DNA of 35,769 bases from Myxacorys californica WJT36-NPBG1 (GCA_019359315.1 JAHHHO010000053.1:1-35769), one strand, 5' to 3'. Numbered from the stretch's first letter, positions 1 through 8,861 are shown. A program made the numbers and translations. Notes: generated by a model not told the origin, from the sequence alone.

Positions 1-105
1 AGTCAAACTCTGGAGGACATGAGGTTTATTTCTGACACTGCTGTAGCTCAACATGGCAGGCGGTTCAGCTTTCGAGCGAGAATAACTATATGTCTTCTAG
101 ATTAA
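1..105 (+). CDS. C-terminal end of an unidentified protein
   Basis: An open frame enters from the left edge and stops at 103-105, giving 34 residues that begin SQTLEDMRF. The next gene begins four bases later, which fits the packed layout of this plasmid-like run. An ATG at 19 with GGAGG just before it could also start a 28-residue peptide. Too little is present to name the product. Confidence 0.4.
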   Translation, partial: SQTLEDMRFISDTAVAQHGRRFSFRARITICLLD

Positions 106-109
106 GCTA

Positions 110-412
110 TTGCCGATTAAGTCTACTCAGCATGGAATCCAACTCGCTCGGCGTAAAGGCAAACTGGATCTCACGTCAGGCAAGAACAAATTCAAATCAG
201 AACTCGCAGCAATGCGGAAGAAAGCCGTTGCTCAAATGCGCGTCGATCGCACGGTGAGCCGTCAAAAGGTCAACGACGATATCAACCGGATTAAAGAACA
301 ACCAGAAGAGGCGAAGTTGAGATCGGAGGAGCGGCGCGAGTTCACCGACTACATCAACGGCAGGACCGTTAAGCCCCGTAGGGGTAACGCTGTGACAGCG
401 CTGTTTAACTGA
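110..412 (+). CDS. Small basic protein, unknown function
   Basis: A 100-residue frame from a TTG start at 110; a stop at 98-100 rules out an earlier in-frame start. The protein is highly charged, Lys/Arg rich in its first half (RRKGK near residue 14, MRKKA near 35) and probably helical, as expected of a nucleic-acid-binding or scaffold protein. No family is recognised. It lies between the incoming partial gene and a membrane protein gene, on the same strand with short gaps (4 and 11 bases), so cotranscription is likely. The TTG start is uncertain, because no clear ribosome binding site precedes it. Confidence 0.5.
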   Translation: MPIKSTQHGIQLARRKGKLDLTSGKNKFKSELAAMRKKAVAQMRVDRTVSRQKVNDDINRIKEQPEEAKLRSEERREFTDYINGRTVKPRRGNAVTALFN

Positions 413-423
413 GGACTTGAGCC

Positions 424-897
424 ATGTTCGACAATGACGAAGGCTTCATCTATGACCCGCGCAGGCTGAAGCAAGGTAATTCCTTTCTCGTTCCCGGTGG
501 CGATTGGGAAGTCGAGGAAGCGCCCAAACCGCTCACCTTTCATGACATCGTTCGCGGCATTTCTCGCGTTGGGTTACTGTTCTCAATCGGTTTGGGCGCA
601 ACCCTTTTCGCTCGCCTCATCCCCGGTGTCATGCCCGGATATCTGCTCATCGTGGGATTGGCGATCGTGGGTTGCATTGTCTATACCTGCTTATCCCGTC
701 GCACTTCAGAACGCATTCTAGCGGTGATGATTGGCGTAATCGTCCTCTTCGGTATTGTTGGCGGCTCATGGGATGCCATCTACGGCACGATGGCAGAACC
801 ATCTAGTCAGAAGTTTGGATTACAGGCCACCATTCCCGCCGTCGCGTTACTCGTGGCAGTGGGCGCAAGTTTGTTGTTTCGGAGGCCAACAAAATGA
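424..897 (+). CDS. Small integral membrane protein, unknown function
   Basis: 157 residues from an ATG with GAGGACTT just upstream. A soluble N-terminus of about 45 residues is followed by four hydrophobic stretches (roughly 47-66, 71-90, 97-113 and 134-152), with an Arg-rich loop (SRRTSER) between the second and third. The stop overlaps the next start by four bases (ATGA), which indicates translational coupling to the P-loop ATPase. The pairing suggests a membrane partner for that ATPase. That is inference from context; no family is recognised. Confidence 0.6.
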   Translation: MFDNDEGFIYDPRRLKQGNSFLVPGGDWEVEEAPKPLTFHDIVRGISRVGLLFSIGLGATLFARLIPGVMPGYLLIVGLAIVGCIVYTCLSRRTSERILAVMIGVIVLFGIVGGSWDAIYGTMAEPSSQKFGLQATIPAVALLVAVGASLLFRRPTK

Positions 898-2261
898 CGG
901 TGCAGCACATGCCCAATGAAGGCGAGTTGAACAGAACGCATATTGGTCTAGGAATTGCGGTTGGCGTGTTGGGCATCCTCTGCGCTACGAGTTCCCTAAC
1001 TTCTCAGCAGAAAAGTGGTGGGATGCTGTTATCTTCTCTCTTCTCTGCTGCAATTGGTGCTGGTTCGTTCGCCTTCACGATTAAGGCATCTCAAACCGTT
1101 GAGAAAAGAGAAGGAGTTGCAGAACGGTTCAGACTGCAAGAGGAGAACATCGCCTACATGCAGAATGAGACGATCGCCCAAGCGAAAGTGCAGAAATTGC
1201 AGCTCCATGCAGGGGCGAAACTGCAAGTTGACGAAGTGATTGCTGAAGATGATGCGCGTCGCTACTATGCCGAATATCTGGGAGTCGATCCCGATGATAT
1301 GGAGATGGACTTAGACGCGGGAGATGACGCAGAAGACGAACCACAACCTGCGCCGCCCGCTGCACCAACTGCACAACCTGCGCAACCTGCAACGTCCGCG
1401 CCGTCCATGGTTCCAGTTGCACCCCAACCCGCGCCCGCGCCCATACCCCAACCCGCACAACCGCCACCACCGCCCACTGCACAAGCGCCCATCGAACAAC
1501 CGGGAATCTGTCAGGCTCTCGATGAGATTGTCGTTTCGGATATTTCGACTGTGTTCGCGAGTGCTACCGGGACCGGGAAAAGCGTTAGTGAGGCATACAT
1601 TCTGAATCGGATGTTTGCCAAGTTTCCTAACCTTCAAGCGTGGGTGATTGCTCAGAAGAACGATTCTTTCTGCGGACTGCGGGAACGCGGTAGAACGGCA
1701 CTCTTTGACCCGCTTGATCCATTGTTGGCACTCGCGGCGATCAATGAGGTTTACAACATCTTCGACGCTCGCCGCCGCGCTCCTGAGTCGGCAAGGGAAT
1801 CATTTAAGACTCAACCCGTGAGGCTGATTCTGTCAGACTGGCACTCAATCTATGACACCTGCCGCGAAGAGAAATGGTACAAAACCAACTACTCGAAAAA
1901 ACTCTCAACCCTAGTGACAGTAGGTAGAGAAATGAATGTATGTCTACTTGTAGACACTCAAAGCTATAACGTAGCCTCACTGGGAATCACAGAAGACTCT
2001 AACATCCGTAGCAATCTCAACATTCTGTGTCAGGGCTATAGCTGGATTGATGAGCAGGGCAGACAGCGTGGCGATTTTAATATGATTCGCAATCTGATGA
2101 AGAATCGCTATCTTGTGCCCGTGGAGAGTGACTCGCTGATTGAGCAATTAGAAAGACTGAAGGCGCGATCGATGGAAGCAAAGACACCCATCATTTTTTC
2201 AACGATTGGACCCAAGCTTCAGCTTCTGCCCGATTTGAAGTCGTTCAAATCGGTGATGTAG
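894..2261 (+). CDS. Membrane-anchored P-loop ATPase, FtsK/TraG-like
   Basis: 455 residues. Two transmembrane segments near the N-terminus (about 16-35 and 43-63) are followed by a charged helical region, an acidic stretch (about 133-148), a Pro/Ala/Gln-rich linker (about 149-201) and a C-terminal ATPase domain. The Walker A motif is ATGTGKS at 224-230. A Walker B-like strand, VRLILSD, ends at Asp315, and a sensor-like LLVDTQS follows. The order of two membrane helices, flexible linker and motor domain resembles FtsK/SpoIIIE and TraG/VirD4 coupling proteins, although the motor domain is short. It is translationally coupled to the membrane protein upstream. I infer a role in plasmid DNA partition or transfer; the exact family is uncertain. 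Confidence 0.6.
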   Translation: MTVQHMPNEGELNRTHIGLGIAVGVLGILCATSSLTSQQKSGGMLLSSLFSAAIGAGSFAFTIKASQTVEKREGVAERFRLQEENIAYMQNETIAQAKVQKLQLHAGAKLQVDEVIAEDDARRYYAEYLGVDPDDMEMDLDAGDDAEDEPQPAPPAAPTAQPAQPATSAPSMVPVAPQPAPAPIPQPAQPPPPPTAQAPIEQPGICQALDEIVVSDISTVFASATGTGKSVSEAYILNRMFAKFPNLQAWVIAQKNDSFCGLRERGRTALFDPLDPLLALAAINEVYNIFDARRRAPESARESFKTQPVRLILSDWHSIYDTCREEKWYKTNYSKKLSTLVTVGREMNVCLLVDTQSYNVASLGITEDSNIRSNLNILCQGYSWIDEQGRQRGDFNMIRNLMKNRYLVPVESDSLIEQLERLKARSMEAKTPIIFSTIGPKLQLLPDLKSFKSVM

Positions 2262-2274
2262 CATGACATGCTAC
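2258..2274. repeat. 17-bp perfect palindrome at the ATPase stop codon
   Basis: GTAGCATG, one base, then CATGCTAC. The stop codon lies inside the left arm. No T-run follows, so this is more likely a binding site or an mRNA hairpin than an intrinsic terminator. Further CATG and CATGACATG words recur up to 2430, before the next gene. Confidence 0.5.
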
Positions 2275-2419
2275 CTTGCACCGCTTAAAACTCCTGAAAT
2301 CTATTCCCATTTGAATTGCAGCGATTTTGAGCTTTCAGAATTCATGCGACTTTGCCCCTTGAAGCGCTAACAGTGTTTGCATGACATCGCATGTTCATCG
2401 CACGTTTTTCTAGAATCAC

Positions 2420-2827
2420 ATGCCCGCCATACTTCGCATGATTCGCATGACCAGACGCCGCCCTAGAGATCCCCTACCCCACTTGCCATCCCCTTCGGCA
2501 GTAGAGCCTATTACCTTTTCCCGTCGAGAAATTGCCGAAATGTTTGGAGGGATAGACCCGTCCATCATTAGCCGTGACTGCACGGCGATCGGCTTGCCAG
2601 AATATACGCCCATCGATTGCGAAGGAGTTTGGCGGCTCTATGTTCTCGCTTGCTACAAGCGTATTCGCCCGTATTCATCTAGAGAAAGCTTTGTCGAACT
2701 TTGCACCAAGCAGGGAGACGCCGCCGCCCTGGAATTTGTCAAGCTTGCGGGCGGATCGCGAGAGGACTGTGACGAATTGATTCAAAACTTTCTAGCGAAG
2801 AAACTCACTAACCCCCTGATTGTATAG
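2420..2827 (+). CDS. Putative helix-turn-helix protein of the plasmid-like module
   Basis: 135 residues from an ATG at 2420. The basic, Pro-rich first 28 residues are followed by FSRREIAEMFGG...ISRDC, which has the spacing and residue pattern of a helix-turn-helix motif (about residues 34-58). The remainder is helical and carries several Cys. The next gene starts nine bases after the stop. A DNA-binding accessory role is plausible, but I do not recognise a family. Confidence 0.45.
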   Translation: MPAILRMIRMTRRRPRDPLPHLPSPSAVEPITFSRREIAEMFGGIDPSIISRDCTAIGLPEYTPIDCEGVWRLYVLACYKRIRPYSSRESFVELCTKQGDAAALEFVKLAGGSREDCDELIQNFLAKKLTNPLIV

Positions 2828-2836
2828 GAGTCAAAA

Positions 2837-3178
2837 ATGTCTGATTTAGTTAAAGGTCAACCGTCTAAAGCCCCCTCTCAGTTAGTCAACCAAACGGAGC
2901 CTAAGCAGAAACAGAAACAGAACCTCACGCCTCAACAGGAAACAGCGCCCGAAATTGATTTAGAGGATGAACTAAGCGAAGTTGCGATCGCGGCGGCTGA
3001 TGCGCCATTTGCTAAGGCATATCAGGTCTATGAAGATCGATTCTCAGCAAACTTAAAACTTTTCCAGTCACACGTTAAGACATCTCAGCAAAAGGTCAAA
3101 ACCTTGCTGAAAGATGCGATTTACGAAGCTCACGGCGTTAAAGAATCCGATCTGTATGGGGATGAAGAGAATGAGTAA
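2837..3178 (+). CDS. Small acidic hypothetical protein
   Basis: 113 residues, with a good ribosome binding site (AGGAG) eight bases before the ATG. The N-terminal 40 residues are low-complexity and Gln/Lys rich (KQKQKQ), followed by an acidic segment and a helical C-terminal half. The end overlaps the next start by eight bases. No family is recognised. It belongs to the packed operon 1-4243. Confidence 0.5.
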   Translation: MSDLVKGQPSKAPSQLVNQTEPKQKQKQNLTPQQETAPEIDLEDELSEVAIAAADAPFAKAYQVYEDRFSANLKLFQSHVKTSQQKVKTLLKDAIYEAHGVKESDLYGDEENE

Positions 3179-3446
3179 ATCCCCGATTCAGTTCACTGCG
3201 ACTTCTACAGGCTATCTCTCTTGCCACGGCGATGATTTAGAGGCGATCGACATTTTGACGGCTCACGCACGGCGGTAAGCTCAAGCCCATCACCGTTCTG
3301 AACTGTGGCAAAACTTGATAACTCTAACCGCGCTTCTCATCCTCAGTGCGATCACTTTCTCTGGTTTTGTGGCTCTAGCTCAAACCCTGAAGACCAATGA
3401 AGCAAATCAAACAACTACCAGACATTCCCTTAGATCTGGGAATTGA
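3171..3446 (+). pseudogene. Small membrane protein gene split by an in-frame TAA
   Basis: An ATG at 3171 opens 35 codons ending in TAA at 3276-3278. The same frame stays open for another 55 codons and encodes a convincing transmembrane stretch (NLITLTALLILSAITFSGF), ending at 3444-3446 inside the start of the next gene. The overlap with both neighbours and the membrane segment after the stop suggest one ancestral gene of about 91 codons with a nonsense mutation. Stop readthrough is the alternative. The 35-residue product may still be made. Confidence 0.45.
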
Positions 3447-3774
3447 GGAAGATTTAGAGCTAGGCGCGATCGTCGCTGATGCCAAGCTTGCAGCAATGCA
3501 GCAGGGATTTAGTGAACGGTATCACCCTGGCATTGATCGATTCTTGCAACAGCAATGTGGAACTGAACTAGAGAACGATCGCCTTTCAGGTCAACAGCTT
3601 GCAGCGGCGTTCCTCTAGCATCGCCGCAAAACTCTCATTGCGATCGCGCTCAAGACCACGATTTTCACCAGCATTTCAGGACTGGCATCGCTCCTCATTG
3701 GCTGCTCTGTCCCTCAGTCCATCGCTTGGGCATTTCCCTCTGCGATCGCGGCGATTTGTACCTCTCGGAAATAA
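3397..3774 (+). pseudogene. Second small membrane protein gene split by an in-frame TAG
   Basis: An ATG at 3397 gives 73 residues (beginning MKQIKQLPDIPLDLG) to a TAG at 3616-3618. The same frame continues for 51 more codons and encodes a hydrophobic segment (KTTIFTSISGLASLLIGC) up to a TAA at 3772-3774, only four bases before the next ATG. That exact fit to the next gene argues that the full 125-codon frame was the original gene. It shows the same kind of break as the gene before it. Confidence 0.45.
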
Positions 3775-3778
3775 GACA

Positions 3779-4243
3779 ATGGCATATCTAAAACGTGATG
3801 GATGGGTCAGTAATCCTAAAGCTTTCAAGCGCTACCATCCTCAGAAACGGCGCAGAACGGCAAAACGGGCAAAGGCTCTGACTCGTGGGAAGTGTGTTTG
3901 CTGCTCAGCCCCTGCTACTGAAGCGCATCATGCATTCTACGGCATTCCGGTTGTGTATCCTGTTGCGTTGTTGTCTATAATGGCAACTGTGATCACTTCT
4001 CTATCTCTATTTGGTTTCGTGCTAATTCCGCTTCTATGGGGTTACAGCTTGCCTTTGCCAGGGTTTGAGTTTCCCCTTTGGCAAGTATTTCCGTTATGCA
4101 ACTTGCATCACTCTAATCACCCCGGATGCGCTCACAACTTCGGCAACTATGGAGCATTCAAAGCTGACCTGTGGGCAAATCGCAATAAGTACGGCTATCT
4201 ATGGAAACTCAGAATTAGTGATTTGTCTAGGCTTGTTTTCTGA
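3779..4243 (+). CDS. HNH-like Cys/His protein with a membrane-like insert
   Basis: 154 residues from ATG 3779; the frame extends upstream, but the upstream part is the other frame of the previous gene. A basic N-terminus (KRRRTAKRAK) leads to CVCC plus EAHH (about residues 39-51) and later CNLHHSNHPGC (about 107-117). This is the ligand layout of an HNH-type zinc-finger endonuclease. Between the two ligand groups lies a hydrophobic stretch of about 30 residues (LLSIMATVITSLSLFGFVLI and beyond) that looks transmembrane, unusual for HNH nucleases. It is the last gene of the packed plasmid-like run. Confidence 0.5.
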   Translation: MAYLKRDGWVSNPKAFKRYHPQKRRRTAKRAKALTRGKCVCCSAPATEAHHAFYGIPVVYPVALLSIMATVITSLSLFGFVLIPLLWGYSLPLPGFEFPLWQVFPLCNLHHSNHPGCAHNFGNYGAFKADLWANRNKYGYLWKLRISDLSRLVF

Positions 4244-4557
4244 GTGACAACATTCGATTTGGGTGCGCCCACTTCCTCTAAACGCTAAAGGTGATTTTTC
4301 CATCGGCTCTTCATAGATGTAACCGTTTGGAGAGCAAAATTTTGTCTACATCAAAAACAGACATAAATGAAATGCAATATATTTATGGAAAAGTCGTTAG
4401 AGTTTTTGCAACAGTGGTAGCCAAGCTGCTCAACCCTAGGTTGGTGTGGACGGAGCAGAAGTTACCGGTCGGAACTCAAGGTTATCTGCCGTCGCACAAC
4501 TTCACCGTTAGACCCTCTGTTGTATGAAGGCATCGTGGTGAACGAGTAACATTGGTT
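4244..4557 (+). other. Spacer with one doubtful 78-codon frame
   Basis: A frame from GTG 4291 to 4527 encodes 78 residues without recognisable domains or a clear ribosome binding site. It may be noise or a remnant. Nothing else is visible here. Confidence 0.2.
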
Positions 4558-5376
4558 ATGAAGATTCTGAAGCAAACCACGACTGAATTAGTCACACAAC
4601 ATCATCAAACGGGTGAACGATTAGCGATCGCCTGCTGCTTAATCATCGGTGCTGGATCGATTTTGATCGCCACGACCGTGCCAGAAATAAGTTGCCATCG
4701 TGACGGAGAGCTATCTCAATGCCAGCTCACACGGCATATGGTGGGCAACTGGCAGATCGAACAGTCCATCGTCATACAAAGCGTTAGATCTGAACCCATT
4801 TGTGGCTTTAGGCGTGGTAGTCAGGGCGCGAATTGTAGTTATACCGACTCTGTAGCGATCGTAAAAACACAGAGCGGTGAGATTCAATTAATGAGTCGCT
4901 CATCTAAAGCTGACGAATCTGCCACTGCTAAAATTCAAAGATTTATCAACGATCCAACTCAAACCACGCTTCAGATTAGGTCGTTCGGTTGGTCGTTGAA
5001 TCGTCCAATCGGCAATGGCTTTTTGGTTGTGTTGTCCATAGTAATGCTTATATCTGCCTGTAAACGTTTTATCAGTAAACGGATTTATAGATGTGAATTT
5101 AACAAAACAGAGAATTGGGTTCGCGTCACTCAGAAACAGCTATTGGTGTGCAGAACTACCAAATTTCCTATTTCAGAAATTGAGTCAATCAACGTTCGTC
5201 AAAAACAAGGTCGTGATTGCATTATGCTGAATCTGAAATCTAGTCAAGGAATTTGTATTGCCGAAGCAGTTTGGGGTAAAAGAGCCATTGAAGATCACCC
5301 ACTTGCTGGTCCTGTCTGGGTTAACAAAGATCTTGAGAAGGATATGCAAGCGATTGTGTCGTTTCTGCGGGTTTAA
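4558..5376 (+). CDS. Two-TM membrane protein, unknown function
   Basis: 272 residues from ATG 4558; a TTG six bases upstream is less likely. Hydrophobic segments lie near residues 22-42 and 154-168. Between them is an extracytoplasmic region of about 110 residues with four Cys (ISCHRDGELSQC and EPICGF...NC). The cytoplasmic C-terminus, about residues 175-272, is rich in strands and resembles a small PH-like fold. No family is recognised. It stands alone, between the plasmid-like run and the IS4 element. Confidence 0.55.
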   Translation: MKILKQTTTELVTQHHQTGERLAIACCLIIGAGSILIATTVPEISCHRDGELSQCQLTRHMVGNWQIEQSIVIQSVRSEPICGFRRGSQGANCSYTDSVAIVKTQSGEIQLMSRSSKADESATAKIQRFINDPTQTTLQIRSFGWSLNRPIGNGFLVVLSIVMLISACKRFISKRIYRCEFNKTENWVRVTQKQLLVCRTTKFPISEIESINVRQKQGRDCIMLNLKSSQGICIAEAVWGKRAIEDHPLAGPVWVNKDLEKDMQAIVSFLRV

Positions 5377-5506
5377 GGTCTAACGACCCTGGTGCAGCGG
5401 ATTGACCCAAGCCTCTTGTGGTGTTGCAAAGATCTTGGTAACCGCTGACGGGGAACGTTAGATGTCTAATTTTGTCGTGAAGGGTTGGGAATAGTAGCTC
5501 TGCTGG

Positions 5507-6825
5507 CTGCCTGACACATTTAGGTGAATGACAAGCAGATCAAGATTTACAGGTTAGGGAACGAATTCGAGTAAACCAAATTTGGTCATAAAAATCACGT
5601 TCAGCCCGCTTCGATGCAAAACAGGGGTGTGGGTCTTTTGGCAGCAACGCCATCGGAGACAGGAGTTGCCGTCCTTTATGCACAACGCCCTGCAGCCAAC
5701 GCAACGCAATTTTGAGGTAGCTAATGCCACGCCGCCAGTGGGGGTCAACCTGTTGACGCAACCCCGCGATTTGCACAGACATTCCCTGTGTGGTGGCATA
5801 GAGCAGAGCCAGTGCCGCAACCAGATAGAGCCGTTCCAAGGCGGCTTCAGTGCGTAGACGAGAATCTTCTAACTCAAACGCCCCTGACTTGCTATCTAAA
5901 AATAATTCTTCAACTTGAAAGCGGAGCGCATATTGCCACAAAGTTTGCAACAAGGGAGACTCATCTGTGATCACTGCCCATGATTCCTTAGCTCCTCTAA
6001 CTGTTGCTAGGGCTAGATTGCAACGACACACTCCATCTGCCCATAACCGCACCTGATGGTACAACCGAGCTTCTCCCAAGGGTGGATATAACCTGCTAAC
6101 CATCTTGGGATAGCGACTGGCACCCTGCAGCAGGACATCGGAGGGTAAGCGTAAACAAGTAGTGCCACCGACTCGCTTGTAACCACTCCATCAACTCATG
6201 ATTGGCAAATCCTCGATCAGCCAACAGCATCACATCCTGATGCTGGCGCAACAACCAGCGAGCTTTTCGCAGCAACAGTCGATACTCCTGGAAGGCAACA
6301 GTCGCACTGCCATGCTCCAAGACTCGCCACAGCAATGGCACTGCACGCCCACAACAAACAACGGACAGGTGAATCATGCAATAGCGGTTCCACAAGACGG
6401 GGGTGTCCAAAGCAAGATACAACCGATGATGGCTCCATCCACTGAACGCAACCATCACTAACGGCAGGTATATCTGGTTAACCCGCACCCGTTGATTGCC
6501 TAACAAACGTCGCCACGCCGCTCCACACTTTGCGCTTTGGTGGCTCGACTCGGCACATAGGGTTCCCAAGCAGGCAAACTCAGTTGTCCGCTACAGATTA
6601 AGGCGCTCACCATCCATGCCAGCGCTTTGAGGTGCCGTAGATCTTGAGCGCGGCAGTATTGACGCAGGAAGCCGAATAATTGACCATACAGTTGGGTAGG
6701 GTGTGACATAGCAGAGCGCTGTTGTGTGGTAACTCCAGCCTCTCATGTCTCTCTACCCTCTCTATCAATCCTATCTCTCCTCTCAATCCTATCTCTATTG
6801 GCTTTCACCTACTTCTGTCAGGCAG
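5507..6825 (-). mobile_element. IS4-family insertion sequence, decayed
   Basis: Imperfect terminal inverted repeats at 5507-5528 and 6804-6825 match at 18 of 22 positions (outer end CTGCCTGACA). They enclose 1319 bp with one transposase gene on the minus strand. I see no target-site duplication in the flanks. The spacer between the gene start and the right repeat holds a short pyrimidine-rich direct repeat. Confidence 0.75.
5540..6709 (-). pseudogene. IS4-family DDE transposase with two single-base indels
   Basis: Read from 6709, the protein starts MSHPTQLYGQLFGF. It loses frame near 6515, where one base is missing, continues in another frame through YLALD and LLADRGF (the first two catalytic Asp), and returns to the first frame near 6145, where one extra base sits in a TTGTTT run. 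The C-terminal part carries an exact YREK signature (Y-x2-R-x3-E-x6-K, in YALRFQVEELFLDSK), which defines IS4-family transposases and supplies the catalytic Glu. The total of about 390 codons is normal for the family. The two changes are compensating, so the domain order is intact, but the protein is almost certainly not made. Confidence 0.8.
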
Positions 6826-7049
6826 TCAGGCTTCAGACTTTAAACAAGCCGCAAGATTTTTTTCACAGCTTGAGAATGCAGGACGATCTCAAGCTGCACT
6901 CGATCAGATTACGCTACTCACCACTCAGTAAATGTTTACTGAGCTTCTATCACATGCAAATCGGATAGTTTCTGATGGGAGAGTTTGGGTGAAGAAGCCG
7001 TTATCGAGTTTGGGATTGAGTCTGGTTTTAGCCTTTGCGACTTTCCCTT

Positions 7050-7235
7050 ATAGGAAGACGCATCTTAAGCGGCATCGAAGCAATGAGTATGATTCGCAAA
7101 GGGCAAGCGAATGGCATCAGCCAAGGGGATCGTCTGTCTCAAGCGAAGCTTATCGAAGAACTGTTTGAAGATATCGCTTAAAGCAACATGATCGATGCAG
7201 TTCAATTACCACTAAAAAGAATTTGCAACACAACC
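7050..7235 (+). mobile_element. Right end of an IS6-family element (transposase C-terminus plus terminal repeat)
   Basis: The frame reads RRILSGIEAMSMIRKGQANG and continues SQAKLIEELF to a stop at 7179-7181. This matches the conserved C-terminus of IS6/IS240-type transposases (EAM-x-MIRKGQ ... K-x-IE-x-F). At 7222-7235 lies TTTGCAACACAACC, the inverted form of an IS6-type end (GGTTNTGTTGCAAA). The catalytic core and the left end are missing. A matching, oppositely oriented end lies at 34565. Confidence 0.65.
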
Positions 7236-7264
7236 GAGCATGCTGCAAAGTGGGATTTATTCCA

Positions 7265-8293
7265 TTACGAAGCCAGTTTCAAAGCTTCGCGACTATGAAA
7301 TGCTTTAGGATGCTTGGGTCTCACATAAACCTGTTGCTGCGGACTCAGCCGTAATTGCTCATACTGGTCGCGCGTGAAAATTGCATGGACAGAATGACCA
7401 TCTTCAAGGATTAATTCCGCTTCCACTTGCCACCCCAAATTGATCAAACGACTTACCCTCGCGATCGCTTTGGTTTCACCGCGACTCGTCTCCACTTGTA
7501 GATCGCGAGGACGCAAGAAAACCTCTGGTTCTGTAATGTCAAGATGGTTGTCTTGGAACAGCCGAGACGTGCTTGGCAACACATTCACCGGACCAATAAA
7601 ACTCATCACAAATGCCGTAGCCGGGCGATCATACACCTCTGCCGGAGTTCCAATTTGCTCAATGCGTCCTTTGTTCATCACGACCAGTTCATCCGCAACT
7701 TCCATCGCTTCTTCTTGATCGTGGGTGACAAACACGGCAGTCACTTTCACTTCATCGTGGAGTTTCCGCAGCCACGCCCGTAAATCCTTCCGCACCTTTG
7801 CATCGAGCGCCCCGAACGGTTCGTCTAAGAGCAGCACTTCAGGTTCTGCCGCCAGTGCCCGTGCAAGAGCCACTCGTTGGCGTTGTCCACCCGATAGTTG
7901 GGACGGATAGCGATCGCCGAGTCCCTCTAGTTGAATCAAGTCTAGTAATTCCTCTACCCGTGCTTTGATTTTGCCTTTGGGTGCTTTGTTGATTTCCAAT
8001 CCAAAGCCGATATTTTGGCGAACCGTCAAATGCTTAAACAGGGCATAATGCTGAAACACAAAACCAATGTTGCGCTCTTGCACGCTGTGTTGGGTCACGT
8101 CTTGATCCCGTAAGCGGATGATACCGCTGTCTGGACGTTCTAGCCCTGCTATGAGGCGCAAAAGGGTAGACTTTCCTGAACCAGAGGGCCCAAGTAAAGC
8201 GACTAGAGAACCTGTTTTGATCTCTAAGCTCACCTGATCGACAGCCTTGAAGTTGCCAAATTGCCGGGAGACATTTTCAACGACGATCGCCAT
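7265..8293 (-). CDS. cysA: Sulfate/thiosulfate ABC transporter ATP-binding protein
   Basis: 342 residues, start at ATG 8293 ([13 protein letters not shown]); the frame extends upstream to 8380, but that part is unlike the family. Walker [10 protein letters not shown] is at 35-43, the signature LSGGQRQR near 132 and Walker [12 protein letters not shown] near 152, followed by the H-loop FVTHD. The C-terminal region of about 100 residues is the TOBE-like regulatory domain typical of CysA. It would power sulfate or thiosulfate import through CysT/CysW with a periplasmic binding protein, none of which is encoded here. A degenerate copy of the 34-bp sulfur-island dyad lies about 100 bp upstream. 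The family call is secure; its use of chromosomal partner subunits is inferred. Confidence 0.9.
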   Translation of the reverse strand: MAIVVENVSRQFGNFKAVDQVSLEIKTGSLVALLGPSGSGKSTLLRLIAGLERPDSGIIRLRDQDVTQHSVQERNIGFVFQHYALFKHLTVRQNIGFGLEINKAPKGKIKARVEELLDLIQLEGLGDRYPSQLSGGQRQRVALARALAAEPEVLLLDEPFGALDAKVRKDLRAWLRKLHDEVKVTAVFVTHDQEEAMEVADELVVMNKGRIEQIGTPAEVYDRPATAFVMSFIGPVNVLPSTSRLFQDNHLDITEPEVFLRPRDLQVETSRGETKAIARVSRLINLGWQVEAELILEDGHSVHAIFTRDQYEQLRLSPQQQVYVRPKHPKAFHSREALKLAS

Positions 8294-8389
8294 AAAATTT
8301 TTAACCTTTGCACATAAACAACTACAGACAGCAGGTGCATTAGGCTGTGCCCGGAAGGATAGAACACCAAACCCTAGCAAAACCTGCTA

Positions 8390-8423
8390 AAACCCCGGTT
8401 CCTTGATCGAATAACCGTAGTTT
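8390..8423 (-). promoter_or_regulatory. Degenerate copy of the 34-bp dyad before cysA
   Basis: On the minus strand the left arm and inner core AAACTAC-GGTTAT fit the consensus, but the right arm (GGGGTTT) is poor. It lies about 100 bp upstream of the cysA start. Confidence 0.35.
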
Positions 8424-8583
8424 ATTCTAAGAATAGCCCAAGTCCTTTCGCAGCGCAATATGAATTGCGATCGTCTGTCGCGCTTGAATATAGAGTGATC
8501 AAGTATTACAAGGTAAGTGATGAGGTTGCGATCATATGTGGTGAAGAGCTAGCGAGAGAAAACGGAATTTCATCAATACTGCA

Positions 8584-8733
8584 ATGGACGGCGCATTAAA
8601 GGCAGCGCTCCAAATCAGAAAACGTCCTGAAAATGTAGGCAAACTCGTTATGGCGGCACAACTACACTTAAAGGAGCGTAGTTATGCCGCTCTTCCAAGA
8701 TTAGCGCTATTGGAAGCGTTCAGAGGGATTTGA
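8584..8733 (+). CDS. Possible 49-residue small protein
   Basis: ATG 8584 to TGA 8731-8733. The translation is Ala/Leu/Arg rich and coding-like (MDGALKAALQIRKRPENVG), with no stop-rich background and no long hydrophobic segment. There is no strong ribosome binding site. It could be a remnant of a larger gene. The rest of 8294-8861 holds only the two degenerate dyads. Confidence 0.25.
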   Translation: MDGALKAALQIRKRPENVGKLVMAAQLHLKERSYAALPRLALLEAFRGI

Positions 8734-8752
8734 ATAATGTCAGAGATCTAAG

Positions 8753-8786
8753 AATCTACGGTTCTCCGCTCGGCAATGAGTTGAAA
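8753..8786 (+). promoter_or_regulatory. Degenerate copy of the 34-bp dyad before the cupin gene
   Basis: AATCTACGGTT is a perfect left arm and core; the right arm GTTGAAA is weak. It ends 75 bp before the start of the cupin gene at 8862. Confidence 0.4.
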
Positions 8787-8861
8787 TTAGATCAAATTCG
8801 CTGGTATGCTTAGCAAAGATTCATTGACCTATATTCAGATCCCAAACCATTTCTCTGAATT

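Noticed and set aside
1129-1637. Minus-strand frames rich in Gly, Ala and Arg opposite the ATPase linker
   Set aside because: They mirror the Pro-rich codons of the plus-strand linker and have no ribosome binding site or family.
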